In this document: in pieces, positions 17,003 to 28,307 of the stretch
How the letters are laid out: every line of letters starts with the position of its first letter
Position numbering within the stretch: position 1 is the stretch's first letter
DNA from: Prochlorococcus sp. AG-463-F15
GTDB taxonomy: Bacteria > Cyanobacteriota > Cyanobacteriia > PCC-6307 > Cyanobiaceae
Length of the DNA: 33,847 bases
Assembly: GCA_003211755.1 (NCBI GenBank)
Contig: QCRS01000010.1
Coordinates: 1-33,847 of the forward strand
Reading direction: 5' to 3'
Notes under the pieces: generated by a model
The model's database searches: none
Seen by the model: the letters and a program-made list of their open reading frames with translations, nothing else
Told to the model about the DNA's origin: nothing
Translations under genes and position numbers: made by a program

Positions 17003-18283
17003 ATGCCTTTAAGTTTCGACTTAAGGCGGAAGCAAAACTCTTTGTCTAGGAACAGACGGTTTGGATATAGGTGGACGCAGTTTGATTTTGTTTTATGGGT
17101 TGTGCCTTGCTCTTTGGTTCTTTTAGCAAGTGTTTTGATAGCAAGTACACAGCGTCATGTGAATTACGCCGATTGGTATCAACATTTGATTATTGCTGTA
17201 ATAGGGATTCTCATAGCCAGGGGCTTAGCTCAAGTACCTCTTGACAGAGTTCGTTCATTTTTGATGCCTATATATGGTTTAACAGTTGCAAGTTTGCTTG
17301 CAGTGCGTTTTGTCGGCACATCAGCTTTGGGTGCACAGCGATGGTTAAGTATCGCTGGTTTCAATGTCCAACCTTCAGAGTTTGCCAAGTTAATTGCGAT
17401 TATTGGTTTAGCAGCAGTACTTGATGGTCACCAGGTAACTAGGCCCATCAATTTATTGAAGCCTTTTAGTGTGATTTTGCCACTTTGGTTATTGGTTTTT
17501 TTTCAGCCTGATTTAGGCACTTCACTTGTTTTTGGTGCTGTTCTTCTCGCAATGCTTTATTGGTCTGGGATGCCATTGGAGTGGGTTCTACTTGTTATTT
17601 CAACAATATTCACAGCTGTTTTAGCTGGCTTGTTTCCTGTCGCTCTTTTCTTTTGGATTCCATTGATGGCAATCTTGGCCTTTCGGTCTTTGCCTAAAAG
17701 GAATTTTGCGGCTGCAATTACTATTGCTCTTCAATCTTTCATTGCTTGGATTACTCCATGGCTTTGGCTTAATGGATTAAAGGATTATCAAAGAGATCGT
17801 TTGGTTTTGTTTCTTGACCCATCTAAAGATCCTTTAGGTGGTGGCTATCATTTACTTCAAAGTACTGTTGGAATTGGATCAGGTGGTTTATTAGGAACTG
17901 GCTTACTTCAGGGGCAGCTCACTAAGTTGCGTTTCATTCCTGAGCAGCATACTGACTTCATTTTTAGTGCATTAGGCGAAGAAACGGGTTTCTTGGGAAC
18001 AATGCTTGTGATCATTGGCTTTTTTTCTCTCATGGTTCGACTCCTAACTATCGCTAGAGAAGCCAGGACTGATTTTGAGTCGCTTGTTGTAATTGGTGTT
18101 TTGGCAATGTTGGTTTTCCAGGTAATGGTAAATATCTCTATGACCATTGGTCTTGGACCGGTAACAGGGATTCCTTTGCCTTTTATGAGTTATGGACGTA
18201 CGGCATTATTGGTGAACTTTATTGCTCTTGGCCTTTGTAGTTCGGTCGCGCGACGTGGCTATACAGCAAGCAGAAGCTGGTGA
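17003..18283 (+). CDS. rodA: Rod-shape-determining protein RodA (SEDS family)
   Basis: Multi-TM; QPSEFAKL, QPDLGTSLVF, FIPEQHTDFIFSALGEETGFLG, GIPLPFMSYGRTALL. Confidence 0.95.
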   Translation: MPLSFDLRRKQNSLSRNRRFGYRWTQFDFVLWVVPCSLVLLASVLIASTQRHVNYADWYQHLIIAVIGILIARGLAQVPLDRVRSFLMPIYGLTVASLLAVRFVGTSALGAQRWLSIAGFNVQPSEFAKLIAIIGLAAVLDGHQVTRPINLLKPFSVILPLWLLVFFQPDLGTSLVFGAVLLAMLYWSGMPLEWVLLVISTIFTAVLAGLFPVALFFWIPLMAILAFRSLPKRNFAAAITIALQSFIAWITPWLWLNGLKDYQRDRLVLFLDPSKDPLGGGYHLLQSTVGIGSGGLLGTGLLQGQLTKLRFIPEQHTDFIFSALGEETGFLGTMLVIIGFFSLMVRLLTIAREARTDFESLVVIGVLAMLVFQVMVNISMTIGLGPVTGIPLPFMSYGRTALLVNFIALGLCSSVARRGYTASRSW

Positions 18284-19665
18284 ATTTATCTATTCCTCTG
18301 AGTGCTATTCAACATCGAATGGCTCAAGATGTTCCAATTGGCAGACTTGATGAACCTACTGTCCGTCGGCTCTGGTGGGGAGCTTTGGATACTTTGCAGG
18401 ATGAAATTTTGGGCAATATGGATTTAAAAAAAGGCTTGTGGATTGCATCACCTCTCCCTGCTCTTTACGAACCTAAATTGCTTGATCGACTTAAAGGGTG
18501 GGTTTGGGCACCTGAAGAATTGGAAACTCTACATATTTCACATTCCGCTTTATTGCCTCCGAGTCGAGTTAGGTCCATTCATGAATCTAATCAAACAAGT
18601 ATAGATAATTATTCTCGACTTCCTCTTAGAGACGAGGATGGCCAAGACCCTTTGTTGATCATCATTACATCTGAGGTTCAGTTTGCTCTTGCCTTGCAAG
18701 GCGAGCCAGGTAATAGAAGCTTACTTATGCGAAGTGATTCAGAAACGTTTCGAGATCTTTTAAGGATTCTGGATTTGAGGCTTGCTGATGAAAATTCTGA
18801 ATCGGCTATTGAACTTCGTGAGGCCTTAGCAAGTCTTGGGGAATTGCAAAATAAAGATGCTATTCAGAAATCTTTCTGGCCTCTACTTTCTGCAAGATTG
18901 GCAGGGATTGCTCCAAGTCTGACCCTGCAGGCTTTGCCAGATAAAACAATTGGAAATAAGCAAGAAAATGAATTTGACGGCGAATTGACGCTGCTTGAGG
19001 CTCTTACCCATGAGGTTCGAACTCCTCTCGCAACAATTCGGACATTGATTCGCTCACTATTGCGTCGTGAGGACTTACCAGAGTTAGTAACAGATCGTCT
19101 TTATCAAATTGATTCAGAGTGCACAGAACAAATAGATAGATTTGGTTTGATTTTTAATGCTGCGGAATTGGAGCGGCATCAACCAGAAGCATCAAGGCTC
19201 GCAAGTACTGATTTAGGCAACATGCTTGAAATGTTGCATCCAGTGTGGAGTCAGCAAGTAGAACGTCGTGGAATAAGGCTGTTTTTGGATATATCACCTG
19301 ACTTGCCACATGTCCTTAGCGATCCAGCGAGGTTAGAACTGATGCTGGGTGGCTTGATAGATAGAAATACCAGGGGATTAAAAACTGGAGGCAGTCTTTT
19401 GTTAGAACTTCGCCCTGCTGGTCATCGCTTAAAGCTCAAAATTCTGAGAAAGACAGATAATTCTCATATCTCGGAGATTGCTGATGAAACAAGTGAACAA
19501 AACTCTGATTTGGGACCGGTATTGAGTTGGAATCCCAGTACAGGAAGTCTTCAGTTGACTCAGGCAGCCACTAAACGCTTGTTGACTAGCTTGGGAGGCC
19601 GACTTGCCCTCCGTAGAGATAGTGGAATTACTATTTTCTTTCCTATTGCAGAAGCAAAATATTGA
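18280..19665 (+). CDS. Sensor histidine kinase-like protein with divergent ATPase domain
   Basis: LLEALTHEVRTPLATIRTLIRSLLRRED is a HisKA H-box; the C-terminal N/G boxes are poorly conserved. GTG start overlaps the rodA stop. Confidence 0.8.
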   Translation: MNLSIPLSAIQHRMAQDVPIGRLDEPTVRRLWWGALDTLQDEILGNMDLKKGLWIASPLPALYEPKLLDRLKGWVWAPEELETLHISHSALLPPSRVRSIHESNQTSIDNYSRLPLRDEDGQDPLLIIITSEVQFALALQGEPGNRSLLMRSDSETFRDLLRILDLRLADENSESAIELREALASLGELQNKDAIQKSFWPLLSARLAGIAPSLTLQALPDKTIGNKQENEFDGELTLLEALTHEVRTPLATIRTLIRSLLRREDLPELVTDRLYQIDSECTEQIDRFGLIFNAAELERHQPEASRLASTDLGNMLEMLHPVWSQQVERRGIRLFLDISPDLPHVLSDPARLELMLGGLIDRNTRGLKTGGSLLLELRPAGHRLKLKILRKTDNSHISEIADETSEQNSDLGPVLSWNPSTGSLQLTQAATKRLLTSLGGRLALRRDSGITIFFPIAEAKY

Positions 19666-19782
19666 TATTTTCAGCGTAATATTGTTGACGGGTGTGAAGG
19701 TTGACCTTCTTTAGTGCCATAGGGAACAAAATGCGGTGCTACTTTTCACTTAACCAAGGTTTGCTGAATTTCCAGTACAGCT

Positions 19783-20205
19783 ATGACAGAAGCTCTTAAA
19801 GGCAGTCTCCCTAAAGGCATTGGCAGCACCGGTGGTCTCCTTAATGCCGCCGAGACAGAAGAGAAGTATGCAATTACTTGGTCCAGCACCAAAGAGCAGG
19901 CTTTTGAACTACCTACTGGTGGTGCGGCTCTCATGAACTCGGGTGAAAACCTAATGTATTTTGCTCGCAAGGAGCAATGTCTTGCTCTTGGCACTCAGTT
20001 GAGGAGTTTCAAACCAAGGATTGAGGATTACAAGATTTATCGCATTTTCCCAGGTGGCGATACAGAATTTCTTCATCCTAAAGACGGAGTATTTCCTGAG
20101 AAGGTCAATGAAGGTCGTCCTCAAGTAGGACACAACGCACGCAGAATTGGTGAAAACCCAAATCCAGCAAGTGTGAAATTTACTGGCAGGAATACATACG
20201 AATAA
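19783..20205 (+). CDS. psaD: Photosystem I reaction centre subunit II
   Basis: [21 protein letters not shown]-type N-terminus (here [40 protein letters not shown]) and [30 protein letters not shown]. Confidence 0.98.
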   Translation: MTEALKGSLPKGIGSTGGLLNAAETEEKYAITWSSTKEQAFELPTGGAALMNSGENLMYFARKEQCLALGTQLRSFKPRIEDYKIYRIFPGGDTEFLHPKDGVFPEKVNEGRPQVGHNARRIGENPNPASVKFTGRNTYE

Positions 20206-20276
20206 TTCTTTTTTCCAACTTATCTTTAACTGGCTTGAAATTTCATGTTTACAGCTAGAGCTGCGATGATTTACTC

Positions 20277-21797
20277 ATGCACAGCTCTGAACGTGACTCA
20301 TTCTTAGAGGCAGCATCCTGTGGTGCAAATTTCATCCCTGTCTCTCATAGTTGGCCAGCAGATCTTGAGACTCCTCTTACTACATGGTTAAAGGTTGGCC
20401 ATGGTAAACCTCCAGGTGTTTTGTTGGAATCTGTTGAGGGGGGCGAAACTCTTGGTAGGTGGAGTGTTATAGCTACCAATCCTCTTTGGATTGCAATTGC
20501 TCGTGGAGATCAATTAACTCGTAATTGGCGAGATGGCAGAGTGGATGAGTTGAAAGGTAATCCTTTTAATGAACTCAAGCGATGGCTTGCTCCTTATCGA
20601 TCTATAACGAAACCTGATCTGCCTCCATTGGGACAACTTTATGGAATGTGGGGGTATGAATTGATCAGATGGATTGAGCCAACTGTGCCTATTCATTCAA
20701 GGCTTCCAAAAGATCCGCCAGATGGTGTTTGGATGTTGATGGATAGCATTTTGATATTTGATCAAGTTAAACGTCTTATTACTGCAGTCGCTTACGGTGA
20801 TTTAACTGCTAATCAGTCTGCGGATGTTGCATATAAACAAGCTCTAGAGCGGATTGAAAATTTGGAAAGACTTATGGCAGCTCCACTTCCTTCTATTGAG
20901 CCATTACGTTGGCAAGACCATTCGATATCTACGCCACGAACAAAGCGAAATTTTCGTAAATCTGATTTTGTGAATGCAGTCGAAAGATCAAAAGAACATA
21001 TTGCTGCGGGCGATGTGTTTCAACTTGTTCTTAGTCAGAAATTCGAAACGAAAATTGACCAGCACCCTTTTGAGTTATATCGCAGCTTGAGGATGGTAAA
21101 TCCTTCTCCATATATGGCATTTTTTGATTTTGGAGAATGGCAGCTCATTGGTTCTAGCCCTGAAGTTATGGTTAAGGCCGAACCAACTAAAGATGGTATA
21201 CGTGCAAGCTTAAGACCAATTGCGGGTACTAGACCTCGTGGCCGCAATGATCAGGAGGATCTCAAATTTGCAGAAGATCTTTTAGCTGACCCCAAAGAAC
21301 GAGCAGAACATGTGATGCTTGTTGATCTGGGTCGCAATGATCTTGGTCGTGTTTGTCAGCCAGGGAGTGTTTCGATTAAGGAGCTAATGGTTATTGAGAA
21401 ATACTCTCATGTTATGCATATCGTGAGTGAAGTTGATGGTGTGCTTGCTGCTGATAAGGACGTATTGGATTTGTTGATGGCTTCATTCCCTGCAGGAACA
21501 GTTAGCGGTGCACCAAAGATAAGGGCTATGCAGTTAATTCATGAGCTAGAGAAACAACCAAGAGGTCCATATTCAGGAGTTTACGGATCACTAGACTTGA
21601 ATGGGGCTTTAAATACTGCAATTACTATTCGCACAATATTTGTTCAATATCACCCTCAAGGTGGGTGGTTGATGAAGGTTCAAGCAGGAGCAGGTGTGGT
21701 TGCTGATTCAATTCCAGCGGCGGAATATCAAGAGACTCTAAATAAAGCTAAAGGCATGCTGACAGCTCTTGCCTGTCTCGGATCTTCAAATCCATGA
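20277..21797 (+). CDS. trpE: Anthranilate synthase component I
   Basis: IAAGDVFQLVLSQKFE, SPSPYMAFF-type (NPSPYMAFFDF), LRPIAGTRPRGRN, ERAEHVMLVDLGRNDLGRV, FPAGTVSGAPKIRAM. Confidence 0.95.
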   Translation: MHSSERDSFLEAASCGANFIPVSHSWPADLETPLTTWLKVGHGKPPGVLLESVEGGETLGRWSVIATNPLWIAIARGDQLTRNWRDGRVDELKGNPFNELKRWLAPYRSITKPDLPPLGQLYGMWGYELIRWIEPTVPIHSRLPKDPPDGVWMLMDSILIFDQVKRLITAVAYGDLTANQSADVAYKQALERIENLERLMAAPLPSIEPLRWQDHSISTPRTKRNFRKSDFVNAVERSKEHIAAGDVFQLVLSQKFETKIDQHPFELYRSLRMVNPSPYMAFFDFGEWQLIGSSPEVMVKAEPTKDGIRASLRPIAGTRPRGRNDQEDLKFAEDLLADPKERAEHVMLVDLGRNDLGRVCQPGSVSIKELMVIEKYSHVMHIVSEVDGVLAADKDVLDLLMASFPAGTVSGAPKIRAMQLIHELEKQPRGPYSGVYGSLDLNGALNTAITIRTIFVQYHPQGGWLMKVQAGAGVVADSIPAAEYQETLNKAKGMLTALACLGSSNP

Positions 21798-22936
21798 GAA
21801 AAGAACTTCTGCTTAAAGGATTTGAAGTGGAGCTTTTCACTGGATTAGCTACAGGAGAACATGTTGGGGTGTCGGCTGCTGTCGCTAATGAGCTTGCAGA
21901 TTTTGTAACAGAGCCAGATCATCGAAACCTTGAATACATTACAGATCCATTTCTTAATTATGGACATTTAAAAGAAGCACTTCTGGCTCCCAGAAGAAGA
22001 CTTAGAGAGTGGTTGTCCTTAAAGAAATTGACTCTGTTTCCAGGGAGTGCACTTGGCTTGGGAAATAGTAAAAAGTTTGAACGCTCTGATCCTTTAAACC
22101 CATATCACGATCTGATCGAAGCAACTTATGGGACAAAGGTAGTCACTACTAGTATTCATATCAATTTAGGAATTCAAGATTTATCGAAGTTGTTTTCAGC
22201 CCTTCGCTTAGTGCGTTGTGAAGGGGCTTTATTGCTTGCTTTGAGCGCTAGCTCGCCTTTTCTTGATGGGATACCAACTGGGGCTCATTCTCAGCGATGG
22301 CTTCAATTCCCTCTTACTCCAAAAAAAGTGCCTCTATTTTCTAACCATTCTCACTATGTGCAATGGCTAGAAGAAAAGCTTTCTTGCGGAATTATGTGGA
22401 ATGAACGTCATCTTTGGACGTCAGTTCGCCCAAATGGCCCTCGGCGCCCTTATGAATTAAATCGTTTGGAGTTACGTATTTGCGATTGCATTACTAATTG
22501 TGATTTACTCTTGGCAATAACGGCTTTGCTTGAACTTCGTCTTTTAAGTCTTTTTGACTCTCCCAATCAGCTTGATCCTCTAAAAATTAGTCGTCTTTCA
22601 GCGAATCAGCTTGCAGATCTAAGTGATATGAACGATAAGGCAGCCGCTCAAAACAGTCTTGATGCAACTTTGCATCACTGGATTGATGGAAAACCAGTGC
22701 TTTGTAGGGAATGGATATGCCAATTGCTTGAAGAGGTAATGCCTTTAGCAAATGATATGGATATGGTTGATTTGCTCGCCCCAATTCAGTTGGTTTTAGA
22801 TCAGGGCAATCAGGCTATGCAATGGTTAAAGAAATATTCTGCAGGTCAGTCAGTTGAAGATATTGTGCGGAAAAGTATTGTTGAGATGGAAGTTGAAGAA
22901 ATTTCATCCAGGAAGGCAGAGGTTATTTCAGAATAA
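21794..22936 (+). CDS. gshA: Glutamate--cysteine ligase, cyanobacterial type
   Basis: [43 protein letters not shown]; 4-nt overlap with trpE. Confidence 0.88.
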   Translation: MRKELLLKGFEVELFTGLATGEHVGVSAAVANELADFVTEPDHRNLEYITDPFLNYGHLKEALLAPRRRLREWLSLKKLTLFPGSALGLGNSKKFERSDPLNPYHDLIEATYGTKVVTTSIHINLGIQDLSKLFSALRLVRCEGALLLALSASSPFLDGIPTGAHSQRWLQFPLTPKKVPLFSNHSHYVQWLEEKLSCGIMWNERHLWTSVRPNGPRRPYELNRLELRICDCITNCDLLLAITALLELRLLSLFDSPNQLDPLKISRLSANQLADLSDMNDKAAAQNSLDATLHHWIDGKPVLCREWICQLLEEVMPLANDMDMVDLLAPIQLVLDQGNQAMQWLKKYSAGQSVEDIVRKSIVEMEVEEISSRKAEVISE

Positions 22937-22938
22937 TT

Positions 22939-25900
22939 ATGGCCAAATTTGATTCCACTAGTCCGTCTATGCAGCAAGCCTCCGACCAATTGCAAGATGT
23001 TGAAGCTTGTTGTTCACCAGAAACTGATCATGATGCGAGTCGCCTTCTTCAGCAACGTCTGGAATTGGTTGAAGATCTATGGAAAACAGTTTTAAAAAGT
23101 GAATGTCCACCAGAACTGACAGAACGATTACTGCGATTGAAGCAATTGAGTGACCCAATTAATTTAGAAGTAAAAGACTCAACGACTACTGGTGATGCAA
23201 TAGTACTGTTAATTCGTGAGATGGATCTGGCAGAGGCTATATCTGCAGCTCGTGCCTTCTCCCTTTATTTCCAGTTGGTCAATATTCTTGAGCAGCGGAT
23301 TGAGGAAGATAGTTATCTCGCCAGCATGAGTTCCTCTCAAGAAAAAACTTCTCAAGATGAGTCTTTAGACCCTTTTGCGCCTCCTCTTGCGAGCCAGACC
23401 GCACCAGCAACATTTAGAGAATTATTCCAACGATTACGTCATCTGAATGTTCCACCCGCTCAGTTGGAGACGTTGCTTCAAGAAATGGATATACGCCTTG
23501 TCTTTACTGCTCACCCTACCGAGATTGTTCGACATACAGTCCGTCATAAGCAACGAAGGGTTGCGAGCCTTTTGCAGCAACTTCAGTCTGATTACTCTGG
23601 CGCTAGATCAGATCAGGGAAGCCTCAGACTCCAGTTGGAGGAGGAGATCAGACTTTGGTGGCGTACTGATGAATTGCATCAATTCAAACCAACCGTTTTG
23701 GATGAAGTTGATTATGCACTTCATTATTTTCAGCAGGTGCTCTTTGATGCAATGCCTCAATTGCGTCGACGTATTACTTCGGCTCTTTCAGATAGTTATC
23801 CGGACGTACAAATTCCTCAAGAAGCTTTTTGTACTTTTGGATCATGGGTAGGCTCAGATCGTGATGGGAATCCATCTGTGACTCCTGAAATCACTTGGAG
23901 AACAGCTTGTTATCAGCGTCAGTTGATGCTGGAACGTTATGTGAGTGCTGTTCAGAAATTAAGAGATCAATTAAGTATCTCTATGCAATGGAGTCAGGTC
24001 AGTACTCCATTGTTGGAATCTCTTGAAATGGATAGGCTTCGATTCCCTGAAGTTTATGAAGAAAGAGCTGCTCGCTATCGTTTGGAACCTTACCGACTAA
24101 AGCTTAGTTATACGTTAGAAAGATTGCGCTTGACTCAGGAACGTAATCAACAACTTGCAGATGCAGGCTGGAAGACATCACATGAAGGTATTAATTCGAT
24201 GAGCACTCATAATGCTCCTTCTGAAGGACTTCACTATGGTTCTATTGCAGAATTTCGTGGGGATTTGGAGCTGATTCGGAATAGTTTGGTGAGTACAGAT
24301 CTTAGTTGTGAATTACTTGATACTCTATTGACACAAGTCCATATTTTTGGCTTCTCATTAGCCAGTCTTGATATCCGTCAGGAAAGTAATCGTCATAGTG
24401 ATGCACTTGACGAGTTGACTAGATATCTCAATTTGCCTAAAGCATATGGCGATATGGGAGAGGAGGAGCGAGTGCAATGGTTAATGCAAGAATTAAAGAC
24501 ACGACGTCCACTAATCCCTGCTGCAGTGAGTTGGTCTAGCAGCACAGCCGAAACAGTGGCTGTATTTAGGATGTTGCATCGACTACAGGAGGAGTTTGGG
24601 AGTCGAATCTGCAGGACATATGTCATTTCTATGAGTCATACAGTCTCTGACCTTCTCGAAGTTCTTTTGTTAGCGAAGGAAGCAGGACTTGTTGACATCG
24701 CTGCTGGTACGGCTGATTTATTGGTTGTGCCTTTGTTTGAGACTGTTGAGGACCTTCAAAGAGCTCCGGCAGTAATGGAACAATTGTTTGAAGCAAGAAT
24801 TTATAGGAATTTGTTGCCTCGTGTTGGAGAAAATCTTCAGCCTCTTCAAGAGTTGATGCTTGGTTATTCCGATAGCAATAAAGATTCTGGCTTCCTCTCG
24901 AGTAATTGGGAGATTCATCAAGCACAAATTGCTTTGCAAGATCTTGCTAAGAGTCAAGGAGTAGGTCTACGTTTATTTCATGGTCGGGGTGGTTCTGTAG
25001 GTAGGGGTGGTGGCCCTGCATACCAGGCAATTCTTGCTCAGCCAAGTGGGACATTGCAAGGACGTATTAAAATCACTGAGCAAGGTGAAGTGCTCGCATC
25101 TAAATATAGCCTTCCTGAACTGGCTCTTTATAACCTTGAAACAGTAACTACTGCAGTACTGCAAAATAGTTTGGTAACTAACCAATTAGATGCCACACCA
25201 AGTTGGAATCAACTAATGAGCAGATTGGCTGCTAGCTCTCGTGCCCACTATCGGGCACTTGTTCATGACAACCCCGACTTGGTGGCTTTTTTTCAACAAG
25301 TTACTCCTATTGAAGAAATTAGCAAGTTGCAGATTTCAAGCCGTCCTGCTCGACGTAAAAGTGGTGCCAAGGATTTAGCTAGCCTTAGAGCAATTCCATG
25401 GGTGTTTGGTTGGACGCAGAGTCGCTTCCTTCTGCCTAGTTGGTTTGGAGTAGGTACAGCCCTTTCTAAGGAAGTTGAGAGAGATGCTGGCCAACTTGAT
25501 TTGCTGAGAAGATTGCATCAACGCTGGCCTTTCTTTCGTATGTTGATTTCAAAGGTCGAGATGACCTTATCAAAAGTAGATTTAGAGCTCGCTCATCACT
25601 ACATGATTAGCCTTGGCAGTTCGGATAATCGAGATGCATTTAATTGTATTTTTGACACGATCTCTACTGAGTACAGCCTTACAAAAAAATTGACTTTGGC
25701 TATTACAGGAAACAGTAGGCTTCTTAGTGCTGATCCTGCATTACAACTATCTGTTGATCTACGTAATCGAACGATAGTACCGTTGGGATTTTTACAAGTT
25801 GCCTTATTACGTAGATTACGTGATCAAAATCGACAACCCCCTATTAGTGAGACTTTGGGTGCTGAAGGTGAAGTAGGGCGTACTTATAGTCGTAGTGAAT

Positions 25901-25962
25901 TGCTTAGAGGTGCTTTGCTTACGCTTAATGGAATTGCGGCAGGTATGCGCAATACAGGCTGA
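22939..25962 (+). CDS. ppc: Phosphoenolpyruvate carboxylase
   Basis: 1007 aa; [78 protein letters not shown]-terminal RNTG. Confidence 0.99.
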   Translation: MAKFDSTSPSMQQASDQLQDVEACCSPETDHDASRLLQQRLELVEDLWKTVLKSECPPELTERLLRLKQLSDPINLEVKDSTTTGDAIVLLIREMDLAEAISAARAFSLYFQLVNILEQRIEEDSYLASMSSSQEKTSQDESLDPFAPPLASQTAPATFRELFQRLRHLNVPPAQLETLLQEMDIRLVFTAHPTEIVRHTVRHKQRRVASLLQQLQSDYSGARSDQGSLRLQLEEEIRLWWRTDELHQFKPTVLDEVDYALHYFQQVLFDAMPQLRRRITSALSDSYPDVQIPQEAFCTFGSWVGSDRDGNPSVTPEITWRTACYQRQLMLERYVSAVQKLRDQLSISMQWSQVSTPLLESLEMDRLRFPEVYEERAARYRLEPYRLKLSYTLERLRLTQERNQQLADAGWKTSHEGINSMSTHNAPSEGLHYGSIAEFRGDLELIRNSLVSTDLSCELLDTLLTQVHIFGFSLASLDIRQESNRHSDALDELTRYLNLPKAYGDMGEEERVQWLMQELKTRRPLIPAAVSWSSSTAETVAVFRMLHRLQEEFGSRICRTYVISMSHTVSDLLEVLLLAKEAGLVDIAAGTADLLVVPLFETVEDLQRAPAVMEQLFEARIYRNLLPRVGENLQPLQELMLGYSDSNKDSGFLSSNWEIHQAQIALQDLAKSQGVGLRLFHGRGGSVGRGGGPAYQAILAQPSGTLQGRIKITEQGEVLASKYSLPELALYNLETVTTAVLQNSLVTNQLDATPSWNQLMSRLAASSRAHYRALVHDNPDLVAFFQQVTPIEEISKLQISSRPARRKSGAKDLASLRAIPWVFGWTQSRFLLPSWFGVGTALSKEVERDAGQLDLLRRLHQRWPFFRMLISKVEMTLSKVDLELAHHYMISLGSSDNRDAFNCIFDTISTEYSLTKKLTLAITGNSRLLSADPALQLSVDLRNRTIVPLGFLQVALLRRLRDQNRQPPISETLGAEGEVGRTYSRSELLRGALLTLNGIAAGMRNTG

Positions 25963-25968
25963 ATATTC

Positions 25969-26418
25969 TTGTTCCCTTTTCGCCAGCAATCTCCGAGGCT
26001 ACCTTCTGGTTTTGTTTTGGACCTTGAGAATGCTCCATCTCCTTATGCTTTAAATAGACTTCTAGCTAGGTGCAATGAAGAAACTCATCCTCCCGAGAAA
26101 TTGGCTTTGGCAATGAAGAAGAGTGCTTTTCATTTGAGCATCTGGGAAGAATCGACTGGGAAGCTTTCTGGTTTTGTGAGAGCAACAAGTGATAAGGGGT
26201 TAAATGCAAACCTTTGGAATCTTGTCGCTGAACCATCTCTTAATCAGGGACAATTGCTAGCATTTTTGGTGTTTAGCTCACTGGGAATTCTTAAAAGGGA
26301 AATGCCGGGATGCAGTGTTTCAGTTTCAGCGCCTGTGATGGCATTAGAGGCATTGAAGTCAAATGGATTTTTAGTTGACCCTAATGGAATTCGTGCGATG
26401 GGTTTCAGGCTTCGTTAA
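25969..26418 (+). CDS. GNAT-family N-acetyltransferase-like protein
   Basis: 149 aa from TTG: GFVRATSDKGLNANLWNLVAEPSLNQGQLLAFLVFSSLGILKREMPGCSVSVSAPVMALEALKSNGF is GNAT-like. Confidence 0.65.
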   Translation: MFPFRQQSPRLPSGFVLDLENAPSPYALNRLLARCNEETHPPEKLALAMKKSAFHLSIWEESTGKLSGFVRATSDKGLNANLWNLVAEPSLNQGQLLAFLVFSSLGILKREMPGCSVSVSAPVMALEALKSNGFLVDPNGIRAMGFRLR

Positions 26419-26437
26419 TTAACGGAATTTGCAAAAA

Positions 26438-26511
26438 CGAGCATGGAGGGACTCGAACCCCCGACTCTCAGAACCGGAATCTGATGCTCTATCCAACTGA
26501 GCTACATGCCC
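26438..26511 (-). tRNA. tRNA-Arg (CCG)
   Basis: Reverse complement GGGCATG TA GCTCAGTTGGATAGAGC A TCAGATTCCGGTTCTGA GAGTC GGGGGTTCGAGTCCCTC CATGCTC G; anticodon loop TTCCGGT. Confidence 0.96.
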
Positions 26512-26595
26512 CAACATCCGTTTATACAGATGTATGAGAACTACTTTCTAGGAGTCTCATTAGAGTTAGCTTAGCCAAAAGATGCCCTAGGAAAG

Positions 26596-27702
26596 ATTAG
26601 GCTTCATCAGCTCGAGCTTCAATCATTCCGCAATTACAGTCGGCTGAAATTTGAGCTGACTGAAAAACGGCTTTTGGTTATTGGTCCTAATGGAGTGGGC
26701 AAATCAAACCTTCTAGAGGCAGTTGAATTACTGGGGAGTCTTCGCTCACACCGGTCTAGTACTGATCAAGACCTTATTAGTTGGGATCAGGACAGAGCTT
26801 TATTGCGTGCGACCGCTAATGACTCAGAACAACTTCAATTGGAATTAAGGAGAAAAGGAGGCAGGCAGGCACATCGAAATAAAAAGCCACTTTTACGTCA
26901 GCTAGACTTGATAGGTCCATTGCGTTGTGTTGGATTCAGTGCTCTTGACCTTGAATTAGTACGTGGTGAGCCACTTCTGCGACGCAATTGGTTGGATAGG
27001 GTAATTCAACAATTAGAGCCAGTCTATGCCGATCTGATAAGTCGTTTTGGGAAATTACTTCGTCAAAGGAGTCAGATATGGCGGCAATGGCAGCATTTTC
27101 CTGTTGAGGGCCGTGATGCTTTGTTAGATGCCTTTGATATACAAATGGCTTTAGTGAGTACACGCATTCATCGTCGCAGAAGCCGCGCTCTGAAGCATTT
27201 GCAACCACTTGCTGCTGCATGGCAAGAGAGGTTAAGTAACAGTAAAGAACATATAGAGCTTTCTTATTTGCCTGGGAGTCTTTTGGAAGGAAGTGAAGAG
27301 GAAGAGTCTTGGAGACTTTCTATTGAACAGCAGTTGTTAGAACAGAGAACTAATGAGGAGAGATTGGGTCGTTGTAAGGTCGGTCCACATCGTGATGAAG
27401 TAGATTTTTTGTTGAATGGAGTGGCAGCTCGTCGTTTTGGTTCGGCAGGGCAGCAGAGAACATTTGTTTTAGCTTTAAAGCTTGCTGAATTGGAATTGGT
27501 CGAAGAACTCTTTGGTGAGCCACCGATACTGTTGTTGGATGATGTCCTTGCTGAATTAGATCAGAATAGGCAGTTGCTGCTGCTTGACGCGGTTGGAGAA
27601 ACTCATCAGTGCCTTGTAAGTGCTACTCACTTGGAGGCATTTGAAGGCGACTGGCAAAGGCAATCACAAGTGTTAGAAGCTGAATTTCTTAGGAGCATGT
27701 AA
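26596..27702 (+). CDS. recF: DNA replication and repair protein RecF (probable ATT start)
   Basis: In-frame upstream translation gives [I/M][52 protein letters not shown]; also [42 protein letters not shown]. Track start 26674 omits the conserved N-terminus. Confidence 0.92.
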   Translation: MRLHQLELQSFRNYSRLKFELTEKRLLVIGPNGVGKSNLLEAVELLGSLRSHRSSTDQDLISWDQDRALLRATANDSEQLQLELRRKGGRQAHRNKKPLLRQLDLIGPLRCVGFSALDLELVRGEPLLRRNWLDRVIQQLEPVYADLISRFGKLLRQRSQIWRQWQHFPVEGRDALLDAFDIQMALVSTRIHRRRSRALKHLQPLAAAWQERLSNSKEHIELSYLPGSLLEGSEEEESWRLSIEQQLLEQRTNEERLGRCKVGPHRDEVDFLLNGVAARRFGSAGQQRTFVLALKLAELELVEELFGEPPILLLDDVLAELDQNRQLLLLDAVGETHQCLVSATHLEAFEGDWQRQSQVLEAEFLRSM

Positions 27703-27741
27703 GAGGTCGGCTATGGTATATGGCTATTTTTTGATTTTCTA

Positions 27742-28233
27742 ATGGAGAAGATTTTTTCTTGTTTGCATCCGAACCCTGGATGGGAAACTAATGAGGTTCA
27801 ACAACTTTCTAGTTCAATAGATTCCGATTCAATCAATATGGTTGGAAAGCATTGCATTCTTGAACTTTATGAATGTGATGAATCCAAGCTCAATGATGAA
27901 GCATTTGTTAGGACCACAATTACTATTGCTGCAAAATTGGCTGGTGCGACTCTCCTGAACTTAATTACTCATCGGTTTGAGCCTCAAGGAGTGACTGGTC
28001 TGGCTTTATTGGCTGAGTCTCATATCTCTATTCATACTTGGCCAGAAAATGGTTATGCCGCGGTAGATGTTTTTACTTGTGGCGATCACACTATGCCAGA
28101 AAAAGCTTGTGAAATCCTACGCAAGGAACTCATTGCTCAACGGTTCTCTTTGAAAAGCTTTCAAAGAGAAACCCCTGAAGCATTGACCACTAAATTACGA
28201 AAACCACAAGGAATGAAGATGGCCCAGTACTAA
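27742..28233 (+). CDS. speD: S-adenosylmethionine decarboxylase proenzyme
   Basis: [28 protein letters not shown] (Glu-Ser self-cleavage motif). Confidence 0.95.
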   Translation: MEKIFSCLHPNPGWETNEVQQLSSSIDSDSINMVGKHCILELYECDESKLNDEAFVRTTITIAAKLAGATLLNLITHRFEPQGVTGLALLAESHISIHTWPENGYAAVDVFTCGDHTMPEKACEILRKELIAQRFSLKSFQRETPEALTTKLRKPQGMKMAQY

Positions 28234-28307
28234 GAACTTATTTCTTTTGGACTTCCTAGAGTCTTATGGCAGATATCTTTTTCTTGGATTTATATAAAGA
28301 ACTACTT

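Noticed and set aside
22967-25185. Several minus-strand and +2-frame ORFs inside ppc
   Set aside because: Shadow ORFs over a highly conserved gene.
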